From assembly GCA_002412765.1 (NCBI GenBank), contig DHVR01000059.1, forward strand, positions 1,070 through 35,528: a stretch of 34,459 bases of DNA, in the 5' to 3' direction. Under the pieces are notes generated by a model. The model was not told the origin of the DNA. It worked only from the letters and a program-made list of their open reading frames with translations, and searched no databases. The stretch comes from Leptolinea sp. UBA5203. GTDB lineage: Bacteria; Chloroflexota; Anaerolineae; Anaerolineales; Anaerolineaceae. A program made the position numbers and the translations under genes. Positions 15,257-24,041 of this stretch are shown piece by piece. Each line of letters begins with the position of its first letter. Positions within the stretch are counted from its first letter, which is position 1.

Positions 15257-16855
15257 GTGAAGAGTAGATTGAACAAGAATCGTAACATATCATTAGTTTG
15301 TGCAATTCTGGCTGTATTATTCCCCGCAGTGGCCTGCAATCTACCCATGAGATCCATGCAGCCCTCTGTTGAAGATCAGTGGGCTACCATCGTCGCCTCG
15401 GTGGATAAAACCCAATCACCAGATTTACCACTGAATCCCATTCATTCCATCACCACAGCCATTGCTGCTTTACCATCAGGTCAAATCTCACCCTTTCAAG
15501 GTTTGAGCACGCTCCAGCCGGGGGCAAGCGCGCCCTATGATCTCCTTGTGCCTTTTTCTGAACCTTTTAGCTATTACTCTCTGCCCGGCGACACGCTGCC
15601 TGCCCTGGCAAAGCGATTCGACGTGCCTGCGGAGCAAATTGTTGCACAGGGACAGCTTCCCCCAACCGGATTTATTGCCAACGCGCAGTCCTTATCCATA
15701 CCAAACTCGTTCGAAAAAACGACCCCGGCATACGCCTTGCTTCCCGACAGTGAAATCATCTTTGGCCCATCCACCATCGATTTTGACATTCAGGATTGGA
15801 TTCGGAAAGAGAATGGATACCTGGCCACCTACTCCGAAACTGTAGATCAGGTCACCCTGAACGGGGCCGAGATTGTCCATCGAGTAGCCCTCGAAACTTC
15901 CATCAACCCCCGCCTGCTGCTGGCTGTGCTCGATTATCGTGCAGGCTGGGTGAGCGGACAGCCTTCCCCTGCCCGAAAGATCAAATTCCCCATCGGGTTT
16001 GAAGTGCCGGAATATACCGGGTTGTACAAAGAACTGATTCTCACCGCCCGTCAGCTCACGATAGGGTATTATGGCTGGCGCTCAGGCGATATCACCCAGC
16101 TCTCATTCACCGATCGCAGCCAGGTGCGCATTGCGCCCACCCTCAACGCCGGGTCAGCCGCCGTTCAGTATCTTTTTGCCACCCTTAACCGCCCTTCGGA
16201 TTGGGAACAGGCCCTCTATGGCCCCGATTCGTTCATTCAATTCTATCAATCCCGTTACGGAGATCCCTGGCAGCGCGCCCTTACTGTTGAACCCATGCTT
16301 CCCCCGAGCCTGCAGCAGCCTGTGCTTGAATTACCATTCTTGCCCGGCCTGAACTGGAGTTTTAGCGGCGGCCCGCATATCGCCTGGGGCACCGGCAGCC
16401 CGCGCGGCGCGCTGGATTTTGCGCCTGCGTCGACAACAGCCGGCTGTACGGTATCCAGCGCCTGGGCTACTGCCTCTGCGCCCGGCCGAGTCATCCGCTC
16501 GGATAATGCGGTCGTGATCCTCGACCTGGACGGCGATGGGTATGAACAAACCGGTTGGGTGCTGCTTTATCTGCATATTGCGGAGTACGAACTCGTTTCC
16601 CCTGGAACCTGGCTCGTAACGGATCAGCGCATTGGGCACCCTTCCTGCGAAGGCGGAAAATCCACCGGGACGCATGTCCACATCACCCGCAAATATAATG
16701 GCGAATGGATTGCCGCCGATGGGCCTGTCCCATTTATACTCAGCGGGTGGCAAGCCACTGCCGGTGACCTGCCCTACGTCGGTACCCTCGTCAAAGAGGG
16801 GCTCAGCGTCACCTCCCGTCCCGATGGGTCGCACACATCCATCTTACAGAGGTAA
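15257..16855 (+). CDS. Secreted lipoprotein with LysM-like region and M23A-type peptidase domain
   Basis: A 532-residue exported protein with a GTG start. The signal peptide ends at PAVAC, with a probable lipid-modified C27. Residues about 104-150 (YYSLPGDTLPALAKRFDV, LSIP) look like a peptidoglycan-binding LysM. The middle region (180-345) resembles no domain I can name. The C-terminal domain has the M23 zinc set: H374, D387 (13 residues apart, GALDF, as in LasA-type M23A enzymes) and H473/H475 (GTHVHI). A DLDGDG loop at 423-428 looks like a calcium site. It probably cuts or binds cell-wall peptide. It stands alone between repeats, and the upstream ribosome site is weak. Confidence 0.8.
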   Translation: MKSRLNKNRNISLVCAILAVLFPAVACNLPMRSMQPSVEDQWATIVASVDKTQSPDLPLNPIHSITTAIAALPSGQISPFQGLSTLQPGASAPYDLLVPFSEPFSYYSLPGDTLPALAKRFDVPAEQIVAQGQLPPTGFIANAQSLSIPNSFEKTTPAYALLPDSEIIFGPSTIDFDIQDWIRKENGYLATYSETVDQVTLNGAEIVHRVALETSINPRLLLAVLDYRAGWVSGQPSPARKIKFPIGFEVPEYTGLYKELILTARQLTIGYYGWRSGDITQLSFTDRSQVRIAPTLNAGSAAVQYLFATLNRPSDWEQALYGPDSFIQFYQSRYGDPWQRALTVEPMLPPSLQQPVLELPFLPGLNWSFSGGPHIAWGTGSPRGALDFAPASTTAGCTVSSAWATASAPGRVIRSDNAVVILDLDGDGYEQTGWVLLYLHIAEYELVSPGTWLVTDQRIGHPSCEGGKSTGTHVHITRKYNGEWIAADGPVPFILSGWQATAGDLPYVGTLVKEGLSVTSRPDGSHTSILQR

Positions 16856-16911
16856 ATTTCAACCAGAAAGGCTTTAGGTTGGTGACCAGAGTGAAATATT
16901 CAGGTGGTATC

Positions 16912-16973
16912 CATCATACGTAGGGGGAGGTCTCTACCCTAAAGGGCACATAGACCACCCCCTACGCATGATG
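16912..16973. repeat. Long hairpin between convergent genes
   Basis: CATCATACGTAGGGGG (16912-16927) pairs with CCCCCTACGCATGATG (16958-16973) with one mismatch. The pairing continues inward with GGTCT/AGACC and an inner CCCT/AGGG. The TACGTAGGGG edge resembles the arm edges of the palindromic family at 26-28 kb. It lies between convergent genes and may end transcription from both. Nothing else is seen in 16856-17138. Confidence 0.5.
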
Positions 16974-17138
16974 GGCACTTCCCCCACACAGCGATCGCCA
17001 CGCCGGACATGCCTACCTCGCACACCATCCCGCCAATTGGACAGGTGCTTGTCCAGCAACCGGCAACCCAATGCGCGCCTTGTTATTCCTTAGAGTTATT
17101 AACCGGCTTCTTATGTCTGATGCACCTAAGAAATCAAC

Positions 17139-18530
17139 CTAATCAAACTTAGCTTTCGCCACCGCCGTTTTCAGCGGCATGACCATTTGTTCCTTCATTT
17201 GAGAGTTAAACCCATTCCGGATGGCGGGAATACTGAGGATGGGTACGAGAAATACACGGATGATGAAATTCACAAAACTTCTTTGAGGGAAGGTTTTATA
17301 ATACCCCAACCTTCGAAAGGCTTTATGATCAGCAGGGAAAACCATACGTAAATTGCCCCAAATCTCATCCCGGAAAATTTTCATACCTCCTTCTCCAAGA
17401 AACGTGGAGGGCCGGGTAACATTTTCGTGTAAATTCTCAAGCGCTTGTTCCAAGGTCTTTTCGATATAGTCATTTATCTCTTCAGAGGACCCAAACCCGT
17501 CACTGACCATGCCCACCAAATTTGCGCCCTGGAATTGAAAATACCCTTCCAGGATTTGTTTCAGGTTTGCATTCTGATCCAGCGGGCCCGAGATCAGGAA
17601 AACACCCTGTTTATTCTGCAATACGGGCGTATGCGTATTAAAGAACGAGCGGTCAAAGAAGGTCTTCCAACGCCAAGAAAGATAGCGATCTTTGATTGTT
17701 GCGGCATAAATTAGGATATCCGCCGTCATCACCTTTTCTTTATAGAATTCGATATACTCATCTTTGCCCTCATACGAGCAATGATAGCTGCCGCCGCACT
17801 GCATGCACCCCTGGCAGCCGCCTTTGATATTAATCTCCCGGATATTATAAATCTGTGCCTTTCCATCAAAAACAGCACTGGCATGGGCCACCATTTGTTG
17901 GATATTTTGATCTCCTTCCAGGGCATCATGCAGAATCACAATCTTTTTATTGGCAGCATCCAGGGCGGCTTTCGGCTGACTATTTTGAAATTGAAACTCG
18001 CGGGTTTGCAAAGGCGCATATTGGGGCTGGATGAGGCTTTTTTGCTCAATGCTTTTAAAGAAGAGGTTTCCGAATTGAAGCAATTGTTTTTGCCCTTTTG
18101 CATTGAGCAAATCCGTCATACCGGGGGAGAAGGCGCCGATATACTTCATATTCAAATCATCACTGACCGCGTGAATGTAGTTATGTGCGGTGTGATCAAA
18201 GAAATGAATAGAGGTGGTAATGGAGGCGCAATATTTTCCGGCAAAGGTTTTTTGGACTCCCCGCTCGGTGATTAATTCAATAAAGCGTTTCAAATTGCCA
18301 TGGACCATCATGAAATACAGGGGAAAACACCAAATCACCCCATCCGCGGACTGGATTTGCTCCAGTATTTGTGCAAACTTTTCCTCTTGGCTTTCAATGG
18401 CTTTGATGAGTTGCGCGACATGCACAGTTCCAAAGCTGTGTTGTGGAAATGCTTTCTCCAGATAGGCTGAATATTGCAAGGTTCCGCTCAAATTCCCCTT
18501 GGGGCTTCCGTTAAGGACGATAATTTTCAT
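17139..18530 (-). CDS. Two-domain flavodoxin-like NAD(P)H reductase with cysteine cluster
   Basis: A 463-residue protein with two flavodoxin-like halves. The first (1 to about 160) opens with the FMN-phosphate loop MKIIVLNGSPKGNLSGT and has the flavin-contact stretch CFPLYFMMVHGNLKRF, as in NADPH-dependent FMN reductases. The second (about 195-400) repeats the fold (KIVIL, DILIYAATIKDRYLSW), but its phosphate loop is degenerate. It carries C239-x2-C242-x2-C245-x5-C251, the cysteine spacing of iron-sulfur flavoproteins. The start at 18530 follows GGAG; the frame from 18551 would add seven residues. It begins 21 bases after the PadR gene and is presumably controlled by it. A redox or detoxification role is inferred. 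Confidence 0.85.
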   Translation of the reverse strand: MKIIVLNGSPKGNLSGTLQYSAYLEKAFPQHSFGTVHVAQLIKAIESQEEKFAQILEQIQSADGVIWCFPLYFMMVHGNLKRFIELITERGVQKTFAGKYCASITTSIHFFDHTAHNYIHAVSDDLNMKYIGAFSPGMTDLLNAKGQKQLLQFGNLFFKSIEQKSLIQPQYAPLQTREFQFQNSQPKAALDAANKKIVILHDALEGDQNIQQMVAHASAVFDGKAQIYNIREINIKGGCQGCMQCGGSYHCSYEGKDEYIEFYKEKVMTADILIYAATIKDRYLSWRWKTFFDRSFFNTHTPVLQNKQGVFLISGPLDQNANLKQILEGYFQFQGANLVGMVSDGFGSSEEINDYIEKTLEQALENLHENVTRPSTFLGEGGMKIFRDEIWGNLRMVFPADHKAFRRLGYYKTFPQRSFVNFIIRVFLVPILSIPAIRNGFNSQMKEQMVMPLKTAVAKAKFD

Positions 18531-18551
18531 TGTTACTCCAGATAATTGCAT

Positions 18552-19112
18552 CTACTTTTGTTCGTTTAATCTCTGAATTTCATTCAAAGTTTCATCTAAC
18601 CATTCCATATACATTTTTTCAAATCGCATCCCCATCCTTAAGGTCGACAGCCAGAAAGTTACATCACGGGCCAATTGGGGGAACTCTTTTTGTATTTTGT
18701 TTTGCAAATGCTCTTGCAACTGCAAATAGACATGGAGTTTCTCCTCGTGCAATTTTCTTTGTAAAATCAATTCCGCAATTACTTCCTGCGGATCGCGCTC
18801 CGCGGAAAAGAAAATCCGCACCAGAAATTCTTCTTTGATTGTGGAAGCGGTGGTCATCGGCTGATTTAGCCAATCTTCAACTTCCTTGCGACCGGCTGGA
18901 GTGATGGTATAAACCCGTCGATCCGGAGATCCGTTTTGAGGGATAATTTCTGAAGTGACCAACCCTTCTTCTTCCATCTTGCGCAGCGTGGTATAGATCT
19001 GGCTGTGGTGGGCATGCCAGAAATGGGATATCGAATGATCCAGATTTTGCTTGAGATCATAGCCTGTCATGGGTTGATATTTTAAGTAGCCGAGGATAAT
19101 CGTTCGTATCAT
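18552..19112 (-). CDS. PadR-family transcriptional regulator
   Basis: A 186-residue PadR regulator. The winged helix spans residues 1-85 (ILGYLKYQPMTGYDLKQ, HSQIYTTLRKMEEEGLV, RRVYTITPAGRKEVEDWL). The C-terminal half is the helical Vir-C-like dimerisation domain. PadR proteins repress neighbouring detoxification or efflux genes and respond to small aromatic or drug-like ligands. It is followed 21 bases later by the flavodoxin-like gene. The -10 box ends only seven bases before the start codon, so the mRNA may be leaderless. Confidence 0.92.
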   Translation of the reverse strand: MIRTIILGYLKYQPMTGYDLKQNLDHSISHFWHAHHSQIYTTLRKMEEEGLVTSEIIPQNGSPDRRVYTITPAGRKEVEDWLNQPMTTASTIKEEFLVRIFFSAERDPQEVIAELILQRKLHEEKLHVYLQLQEHLQNKIQKEFPQLARDVTFWLSTLRMGMRFEKMYMEWLDETLNEIQRLNEQK

Positions 19113-19118
19113 ACCTTG

Positions 19119-19158
19119 ATTATATATGACAATAATTATATGTCAATAGTGACATATA
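19119..19158 (-). promoter_or_regulatory. PadR promoter with overlapping operator
   Basis: On the minus strand TTGACA (19141-19146), a 16-bp spacer and TATAAT (19119-19124). The inverted repeat TATATGTCA (19137-19145) / TGACATATA (19150-19158) covers the -35 box, and a further ATATGACA half-site lies at 19124-19131. This arrangement is typical of autorepression by a PadR-type dimer. Confidence 0.75.
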
Positions 19159-19179
19159 TTATTCCTCGACAATGTCCCC

Positions 19180-19803
19180 ATAGGGAAGGCTCGGGCTTCG
19201 TTGGCTAAGTCCCCGATAGGGGAGAGCTTGCCTGCACTGAGCTCGTCGAAGTGTCGAAGCCGAATATAAGACTTCCAGGAGTGAATTACACAAGACAGGC
19301 TTGTTCAATTTCACCCCTCGACCCTTCGACAAACTCAGTGCAGGCAGGCTCGGGGAGCGGCGTTGTTGGGCTCGGGGAACGAATTATGCCCGTTGGCTGA
19401 GCCCGTCGAAGCCGAATATTAGACTTCTCGGAGTGAATTACACAATCCAACTTGTCTAATTTCACCCCTCGACCCTTCGACAAGCTCAGGGCTGGCAGGC
19501 TCGGGGCACGGACGTGAGCCTCCCCTAAAATTCGCTTTTCAGAATTTTGGGGGAGGTTGGAGGGGGTCATTGTGCAATTCGAGATGTCATCTATGATTTC
19601 GGAATTGTGCCCGCTGGTTGAGCTGCAGCGGCAAAATCCAGCTTGTTCAATTTCACCCCTCGACCCTTCGACAAACTCAGGGCAGGCAGGCTCGGGGCAC
19701 GGCGTAGTTGGGCTCGGGGAACGGGCAAAAAAAGCCTCCCCTAAAATTCGCATTTCAGAATTTTGGTCGCGCTGCACACCTTGCGTGGGGAGGTTTGGAG
19801 GGG
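19180..19803. repeat. Composite dispersed repeat, copy group B
   Basis: The space between padR and aguA (19113-19804) holds several rearranged copies of the blocks seen at 14.7-15.2 kb. 'taagtccccgatagggg' is at about 19207, 'gacccttcgaca' at about 19320, 19468 and 19662, and the CTCCCC..GGGGAG hairpin is at 19520-19555. A second hairpin copy at 19736 is split by about 20 foreign bases near 19766-19786. The repeat reaches the stop codon of aguA. Open frames on both strands here read as low-complexity translations and are not genes. Confidence 0.8.
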
Positions 19804-19804
19804 G

Positions 19805-20893
19805 TTAGGGCTGCTGCTGCGTGATGCAGTGGATATTCCCGCCGCCCAACAGAATTTCTCTGGCTTTTACAGTGACCACTTTGCGATCCGGGAATAGCTT
19901 CTTCAAGGTATCCACGGCCGCCTTGTCATGCGGATCATCAAAAACCGGCACCACGATGCCTTTATTGGCGATGTAAAAATTCACATACGACCCAGCCAAC
20001 CGATCGCCTTCTTCACGGGGCAGCGTCCCGTCAATGGCATCCACGCCTTCACTTTCTTCCTTGGTGATGAAAATGGGGCCGGGCTGGGTTATCTTATGAA
20101 TTTCCAGCTTGCGTCCCTTGGCGTCCGTGGCTTCACTCAAGCGCTGGTAGGCATCCATCGAAATCTCATACTGCGGATCATTCTTGTCATCTGTCCAGGT
20201 CAGTGCGACCACGCCGGGGCGAATAAAACAGACAATATTATCCACATGACCGTTGGTTTCATCATTGTAAACGCCGTTTTTCAACCAGATGATCTTTTCA
20301 ACGTTCAAATATTCCATCAAATTTTCTTCAATTTCTTCCCTGGTCAGGTCCGGATTGCGGCCTTCATCCAACAGACATTCTTCGGTGGTCATCAAGGTGC
20401 CTTCACCGTCCGTGTGGATCGATCCGCCTTCCAGCACAAAGGGTGCCTTGTAACGGTCCACATTTTCGATGTTAATCACCTTCTGCGCCACCAGATCGTC
20501 CTGATCCCAGGGGAAATACAGGCCGTTGACCAGGCCGCCCCAGGCGTTGAAATCCCAATCGATGCCCCGAACCTCGCCTTTGTCATTGACCACGAAGGTC
20601 GGGCCGCAATCGCGGATCCAGGAATCGTTGTTGGAAAGCTCCACCACCCGAATTTCACCAGGCAGCATGCTGCGGGCATTCTGGAATTGGCTCGCTGAAA
20701 CACCCACCGTGACGGGTTCAAATTCAGCAATGGCTTTGGCGACATTCACAAAGGTATGCTGGGCAGGTTTGGCGCCCAGGCGCCAGTTATCCGGCCGTTC
20801 CGGCCATAAAATCCAGGTGCCGGTATGTTTTTCAAATTCTGCGGGCATACGGAATCCGTCAGCCCGGGGAGTACTATCAATTGTTTTACTCAT
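19805..20893 (-). CDS. aguA: Agmatine deiminase
   Basis: A 362-residue enzyme of the peptidyl-arginine-deiminase-like (GME) superfamily that converts agmatine to N-carbamoylputrescine and ammonia in the cytoplasm. Hallmarks are NDSWIRDCGPTFVVN (about 88-102), FVLEGGSIHTDGEGT, DETNGHVDN with the catalytic His/Asp, and the C-terminal GGGNIHCITQQ with catalytic cysteine C356. Length and motifs match bacterial AguA. GTAGGAGAG precedes the start. It is the last gene of the minus-strand operon, 132 bases after the permease with a hairpin between. The neighbouring putrescine carbamoyltransferase makes the assignment very strong. Confidence 0.97.
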   Translation of the reverse strand: MSKTIDSTPRADGFRMPAEFEKHTGTWILWPERPDNWRLGAKPAQHTFVNVAKAIAEFEPVTVGVSASQFQNARSMLPGEIRVVELSNNDSWIRDCGPTFVVNDKGEVRGIDWDFNAWGGLVNGLYFPWDQDDLVAQKVINIENVDRYKAPFVLEGGSIHTDGEGTLMTTEECLLDEGRNPDLTREEIEENLMEYLNVEKIIWLKNGVYNDETNGHVDNIVCFIRPGVVALTWTDDKNDPQYEISMDAYQRLSEATDAKGRKLEIHKITQPGPIFITKEESEGVDAIDGTLPREEGDRLAGSYVNFYIANKGIVVPVFDDPHDKAAVDTLKKLFPDRKVVTVKAREILLGGGNIHCITQQQP

Positions 20894-20938
20894 TATTCTC
20901 TCCTACTTTCTGGATGGAAAAATCCATTGGGTATGGAT

Positions 20939-20967
20939 CGGGTTCAAGAGATTGCCCCTTGAACCCG
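20939..20967 (-). terminator. Hairpin between permease and aguA
   Basis: CGGGTTCAAG (20939-20948) pairs with CTTGAACCCG (20958-20967) around a 9-base loop. No clear U-run follows on the minus strand. It may lower or protect the aguA end of the transcript. Confidence 0.45.
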
Positions 20968-21025
20968 AATTTCATCCGTATTAGTTATTTGTTGAATATC
21001 CCAGGTTCAGGACATCCATTCGCTC

Positions 21026-22429
21026 TTAGTTCGCCTTGTTTTTCTTGGCAGCCATCAGCAGGAATTCACCCACAATCAGGGTCAAAACCACGCCGCCCAG
21101 AACGGGGCCGGCAAAGGCCCAATCGATGGGTTCGCCAGGCACCCAGACGAAGAAGACAATCGCCTGGACGATGAAGGCCATACACAGCACAACCAGCGCC
21201 GTGGCAACTTTGTTGCCGCCGGGAACCCGATAGGGGCGCACCCGATCAGCATCGATCTTGCGCAGTTTCAGGAAAGCGGGGAACATCGCCAGGTAGGGCA
21301 GCAGGAAGACCATCGAACTGAAGGCAAATAAAGTCCAGAACAAATCTTCCGCGTTGCCGGCCATGAAACCGTACAGCACAATCACCACGGTGGAGATGAC
21401 ACCGGTGAGAATGAAGGCGCTGACAGGGGTCTTGTTGACGGGGTGCATTTTGCCAAAGATGGCGGGCAGTTCGCCTTCGCCGGCGGCTTCGGCAGCCGTG
21501 CGGTTGGCGCCAATCGTCCAGGTGACCATGTTGGCCAGGAAGCTGAACAAGGCGCCGATGCCCAGGATGTAGACGAAGGTATTGCCGATCCCCTCTGTGC
21601 CCAACAAAGCCCACAGGGTGTCCAGGATGCCGCCAATCAGACCGAGGTTTTCCACGGGGAGAGCCATCAGCATGCCGACCGTGCCCAACAGATAGAAGAC
21701 TGTGATCAGCAAACCGGAGGTGATAATGGCCCGCGGGATATCTTTGCCGGGGTTTTCCAGCTCGTCGCCGGCGCCGGACATCAATTCAAAGCCCATAAAG
21801 TTGTACACGATGACGGGCAGGAAGAACAAACCGGCATCCCAGGTGGGCATCAAGGCTTTCAGGGAAAGATCATTGGCCACACCGTTCTTGCTGGCGAAGA
21901 TGAAGGCTGCCACACCGATGACCAGCATGATCAGCGCTTTAAAGAAGGCGCCCAGGTTGGGTACCCATTTGCCGACTTCCAGGGAAATGGTGCCGATCCA
22001 GACGGTGATCCAGGTCATGATCACGCCGATCCCGATTTGCATCCACAGGCTCATTTCCGGATAGAAGAGCTGGGCAAACATACCGGCAAACAGCACGTAA
22101 ACAGAGGGCATCCATAAGGCGACATTGATCCAGTACAGCCAGGTGGTGCGGGCGGCCCATTTCTCTCCGAAAGCGTTCTTGACCCACACATACAGGCCGC
22201 CTTGCTCGGGGTAGGTGCTGCCTAATTCGGCCGTGATCAGGCCGTAGGGGATGAAGAATAAGACCAGGGTGATCAACCACCAGGAAATACTGGAGGTGCC
22301 AATGGCAGCCGATGGCGCCAGGGTGTCCATCACGAGGATGGCGCACACGGTGAACAGGGTCATATCCAGACCCTTCATCACTTTCTTAAAGCCTTTGGTT
22401 TTTACAGGACTTGCACTAGCAGAAGACAT
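21026..22429 (-). CDS. APC-family amino acid/amine antiporter (probable agmatine/putrescine exchanger)
   Basis: A 467-residue membrane protein of the APC superfamily with about twelve hydrophobic segments. Landmarks are ELGSTYPEQGGLYVWVKNAFGEKWAAR split over segments 2-3, GFELMSGAGDELENPGKDIPRAI near the middle, and ANRTAAEAAGEGELPAIFGK. This layout matches the glutamate/GABA-type antiporter branch. In agmatine deiminase operons the matching gene exchanges agmatine for putrescine. It lies between the carbamoyltransferase and aguA genes, so that role is likely. The start follows GAGGAG by seven bases. Confidence 0.88.
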   Translation of the reverse strand: MSSASASPVKTKGFKKVMKGLDMTLFTVCAILVMDTLAPSAAIGTSSISWWLITLVLFFIPYGLITAELGSTYPEQGGLYVWVKNAFGEKWAARTTWLYWINVALWMPSVYVLFAGMFAQLFYPEMSLWMQIGIGVIMTWITVWIGTISLEVGKWVPNLGAFFKALIMLVIGVAAFIFASKNGVANDLSLKALMPTWDAGLFFLPVIVYNFMGFELMSGAGDELENPGKDIPRAIITSGLLITVFYLLGTVGMLMALPVENLGLIGGILDTLWALLGTEGIGNTFVYILGIGALFSFLANMVTWTIGANRTAAEAAGEGELPAIFGKMHPVNKTPVSAFILTGVISTVVIVLYGFMAGNAEDLFWTLFAFSSMVFLLPYLAMFPAFLKLRKIDADRVRPYRVPGGNKVATALVVLCMAFIVQAIVFFVWVPGEPIDWAFAGPVLGGVVLTLIVGEFLLMAAKKNKAN

Positions 22430-22463
22430 GTTTTTTCTCCTCTCGAGTTGGCTAACAGGTTAA

Positions 22464-23480
22464 TTAAGCTGCAAATTTTTCAACAAAATTTTCAATCCGG
22501 CCGCGGTGAAAAGCCTGTAATTCCTGGCTGGGTCGTTTCATATTTTTGGCGACAAAGTAAACTAGCAGGCCTTTTTCGGCGTGCAGCCGATTTTCAGCCT
22601 GATCAAAGATGATGGATTGGGGGGAGTCCAGGGCTTCGTCCGTGGCTTCCACGCCCCGGGAGGCCGGCAGGCAGTGCATTAATTTGCAAGCTGCGGGGGC
22701 TTTTTTGAGCAGCTCCGTGGTGACCTGATAGGTCGGCATGAAAGCGGCGCTGCGTTCGGGGATCTCCGCTTCCTGTCCCACCCACCACCACAAGTCGGTG
22801 TAAATGAAATCAGCTTTCTTCACCGCCGCAATCGGGTCTTCCGTCAGGGTGACCGTGCCGCCGGATGCCTTGCAGTTGGCCTCGGCAATCTTCATCCAGG
22901 CTGCGGGCGCCTGATATTTCTTGGGCGCGGCATGCGTGAAGTTCATCCCCAGTTGGGTGCAGATGAACATCAGGGAACTGAGCACATTGGTGGCATCGCC
23001 CACGAAAGTGACGTTCAAATCACTCAGGCTTTTGCCGGCGGGCATGTGTTCCACCATGGTGAAGACGTCGCAGATCACCTGGGTGGGGTGGTTGAAATCG
23101 GTCAGGCCGTTCAGCACCGGCACGGTGGCGTAGGATGCGAAATCGGTCACGGTTTTGTGCAGCAAAGCGCGGATCATGATCACATCGCACATGCGCGAGA
23201 GAACCTGAGCCGTATCGCCGATGGATTCGCGCACGCCGAGGTGAATTTCACCCGGTTTGAGGTACAGGGCGTGGCCGCCAAGCTCGGACATGGCGACTTC
23301 AAAGGACACTCGCGTGCGGGTGGAGGGCTCTTCGAAAATCATGGCCAGGGAAGCGTCTTTCAAAAGCTTCGGGGTGCAGCCTTGCTTGTCGGCTTCTTTA
23401 ATCAGACGGGTGGTTTCGATGATATCTAATATTTCTTGTTTGGAAAAATCCTGGGTATCGATAAAGTGTTTGACGCTCAT
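22464..23480 (-). CDS. ptcA: Putrescine carbamoyltransferase
   Basis: A 338-residue aspartate/ornithine-carbamoyltransferase-superfamily enzyme. Carbamoyl-phosphate motifs are STRTR at 53-57, NHPTQ and MHCLPA. The ornithine-specific DxxxSMG loop of OTCs is absent; the position reads DLWWWVGQEAE, closer to putrescine carbamoyltransferases. The C-terminus has the extra helix typical of those enzymes. It splits N-carbamoylputrescine with phosphate to putrescine and carbamoyl phosphate, which then supports ATP formation. AGGAGG precedes the start. Ornithine carbamoyltransferase is the alternative by sequence, but the agmatine deiminase neighbourhood decides for putrescine. Confidence 0.9.
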   Translation of the reverse strand: MSVKHFIDTQDFSKQEILDIIETTRLIKEADKQGCTPKLLKDASLAMIFEEPSTRTRVSFEVAMSELGGHALYLKPGEIHLGVRESIGDTAQVLSRMCDVIMIRALLHKTVTDFASYATVPVLNGLTDFNHPTQVICDVFTMVEHMPAGKSLSDLNVTFVGDATNVLSSLMFICTQLGMNFTHAAPKKYQAPAAWMKIAEANCKASGGTVTLTEDPIAAVKKADFIYTDLWWWVGQEAEIPERSAAFMPTYQVTTELLKKAPAACKLMHCLPASRGVEATDEALDSPQSIIFDQAENRLHAEKGLLVYFVAKNMKRPSQELQAFHRGRIENFVEKFAA

Positions 23481-23528
23481 AAAAACATTCCTCCTGGAAA
23501 GTTAATTAAACAATTAAAAAGAGGATTC

Positions 23529-24029
23529 CTAAGAACCCTCTCCAATGCCAAAATCATCCGTCGGCGGCATCCATTCATCAATATTGCGCAGAATAGCCGG
23601 TACCAGCGCGTGCCCTTTAACCGTCACCCCCGGAATCTTGGTGATCGTATGCCTTAAAAAGGTGGACATCTCCGCACTGTCCTTGAAGCGCGCCTCAATG
23701 GAAAGGTCTTTGGAGCCTTCCCCATACGCAATATAGGTGATGTACGGCATGGTTTTGAAAAGCTCCAGCACCGCCAGCTCCTCGCTGGGGTCCACCTCCA
23801 GGAAGATATCCACGGAGATGGTGTAGCCAAAGCTTTTCGGATCCACCACGGCCGTCAGACGCACCGCGCCCAATTCCACCAGCCGGTCAATCCGTTTGCG
23901 GATCGTGCGCTCGTTGGCCTGCACCTTGCGGGCAATGTCCGAAGCCGAAACGCGCGCATCCTGGCGCAATTCCTGAATGATTTGGTAATCCAGTTCATCA
24001 AAGAGTCTTGGTATGTTCCTATTGCTCAT
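23529..24029 (-). CDS. Lrp/AsnC-family transcriptional regulator
   Basis: A 166-residue Lrp/AsnC regulator. The HTH is within residues 10-55 (LDYQIIQELRQDARVSASDIARKV, NERTIRKRIDRLVELG). The ligand-binding RAM domain occupies about 65-140. It is the first gene of the agmatine operon and 48 bases before the carbamoyltransferase, so it most likely senses an amino acid or amine of the pathway and controls the operon. Known agmatine operons more often use LuxR- or RpiR-type regulators, so an Lrp-type protein is less usual. A palindrome over its -10 box suggests autoregulation. Confidence 0.92.
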   Translation of the reverse strand: MSNRNIPRLFDELDYQIIQELRQDARVSASDIARKVQANERTIRKRIDRLVELGAVRLTAVVDPKSFGYTISVDIFLEVDPSEELAVLELFKTMPYITYIAYGEGSKDLSIEARFKDSAEMSTFLRHTITKIPGVTVKGHALVPAILRNIDEWMPPTDDFGIGEGS

Positions 24030-24041
24030 TTATTAGTTCCG

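Noticed and set aside
19286..19777. 163-codon minus-strand frame
   Set aside because: It consists of repeated low-complexity words from the composite repeat and has no recognisable domain.
22464..23480. Ornithine carbamoyltransferase
   Set aside because: The ornithine-specific SMG loop is missing, and the neighbours are agmatine deiminase and an amine antiporter, so putrescine carbamoyltransferase fits better.
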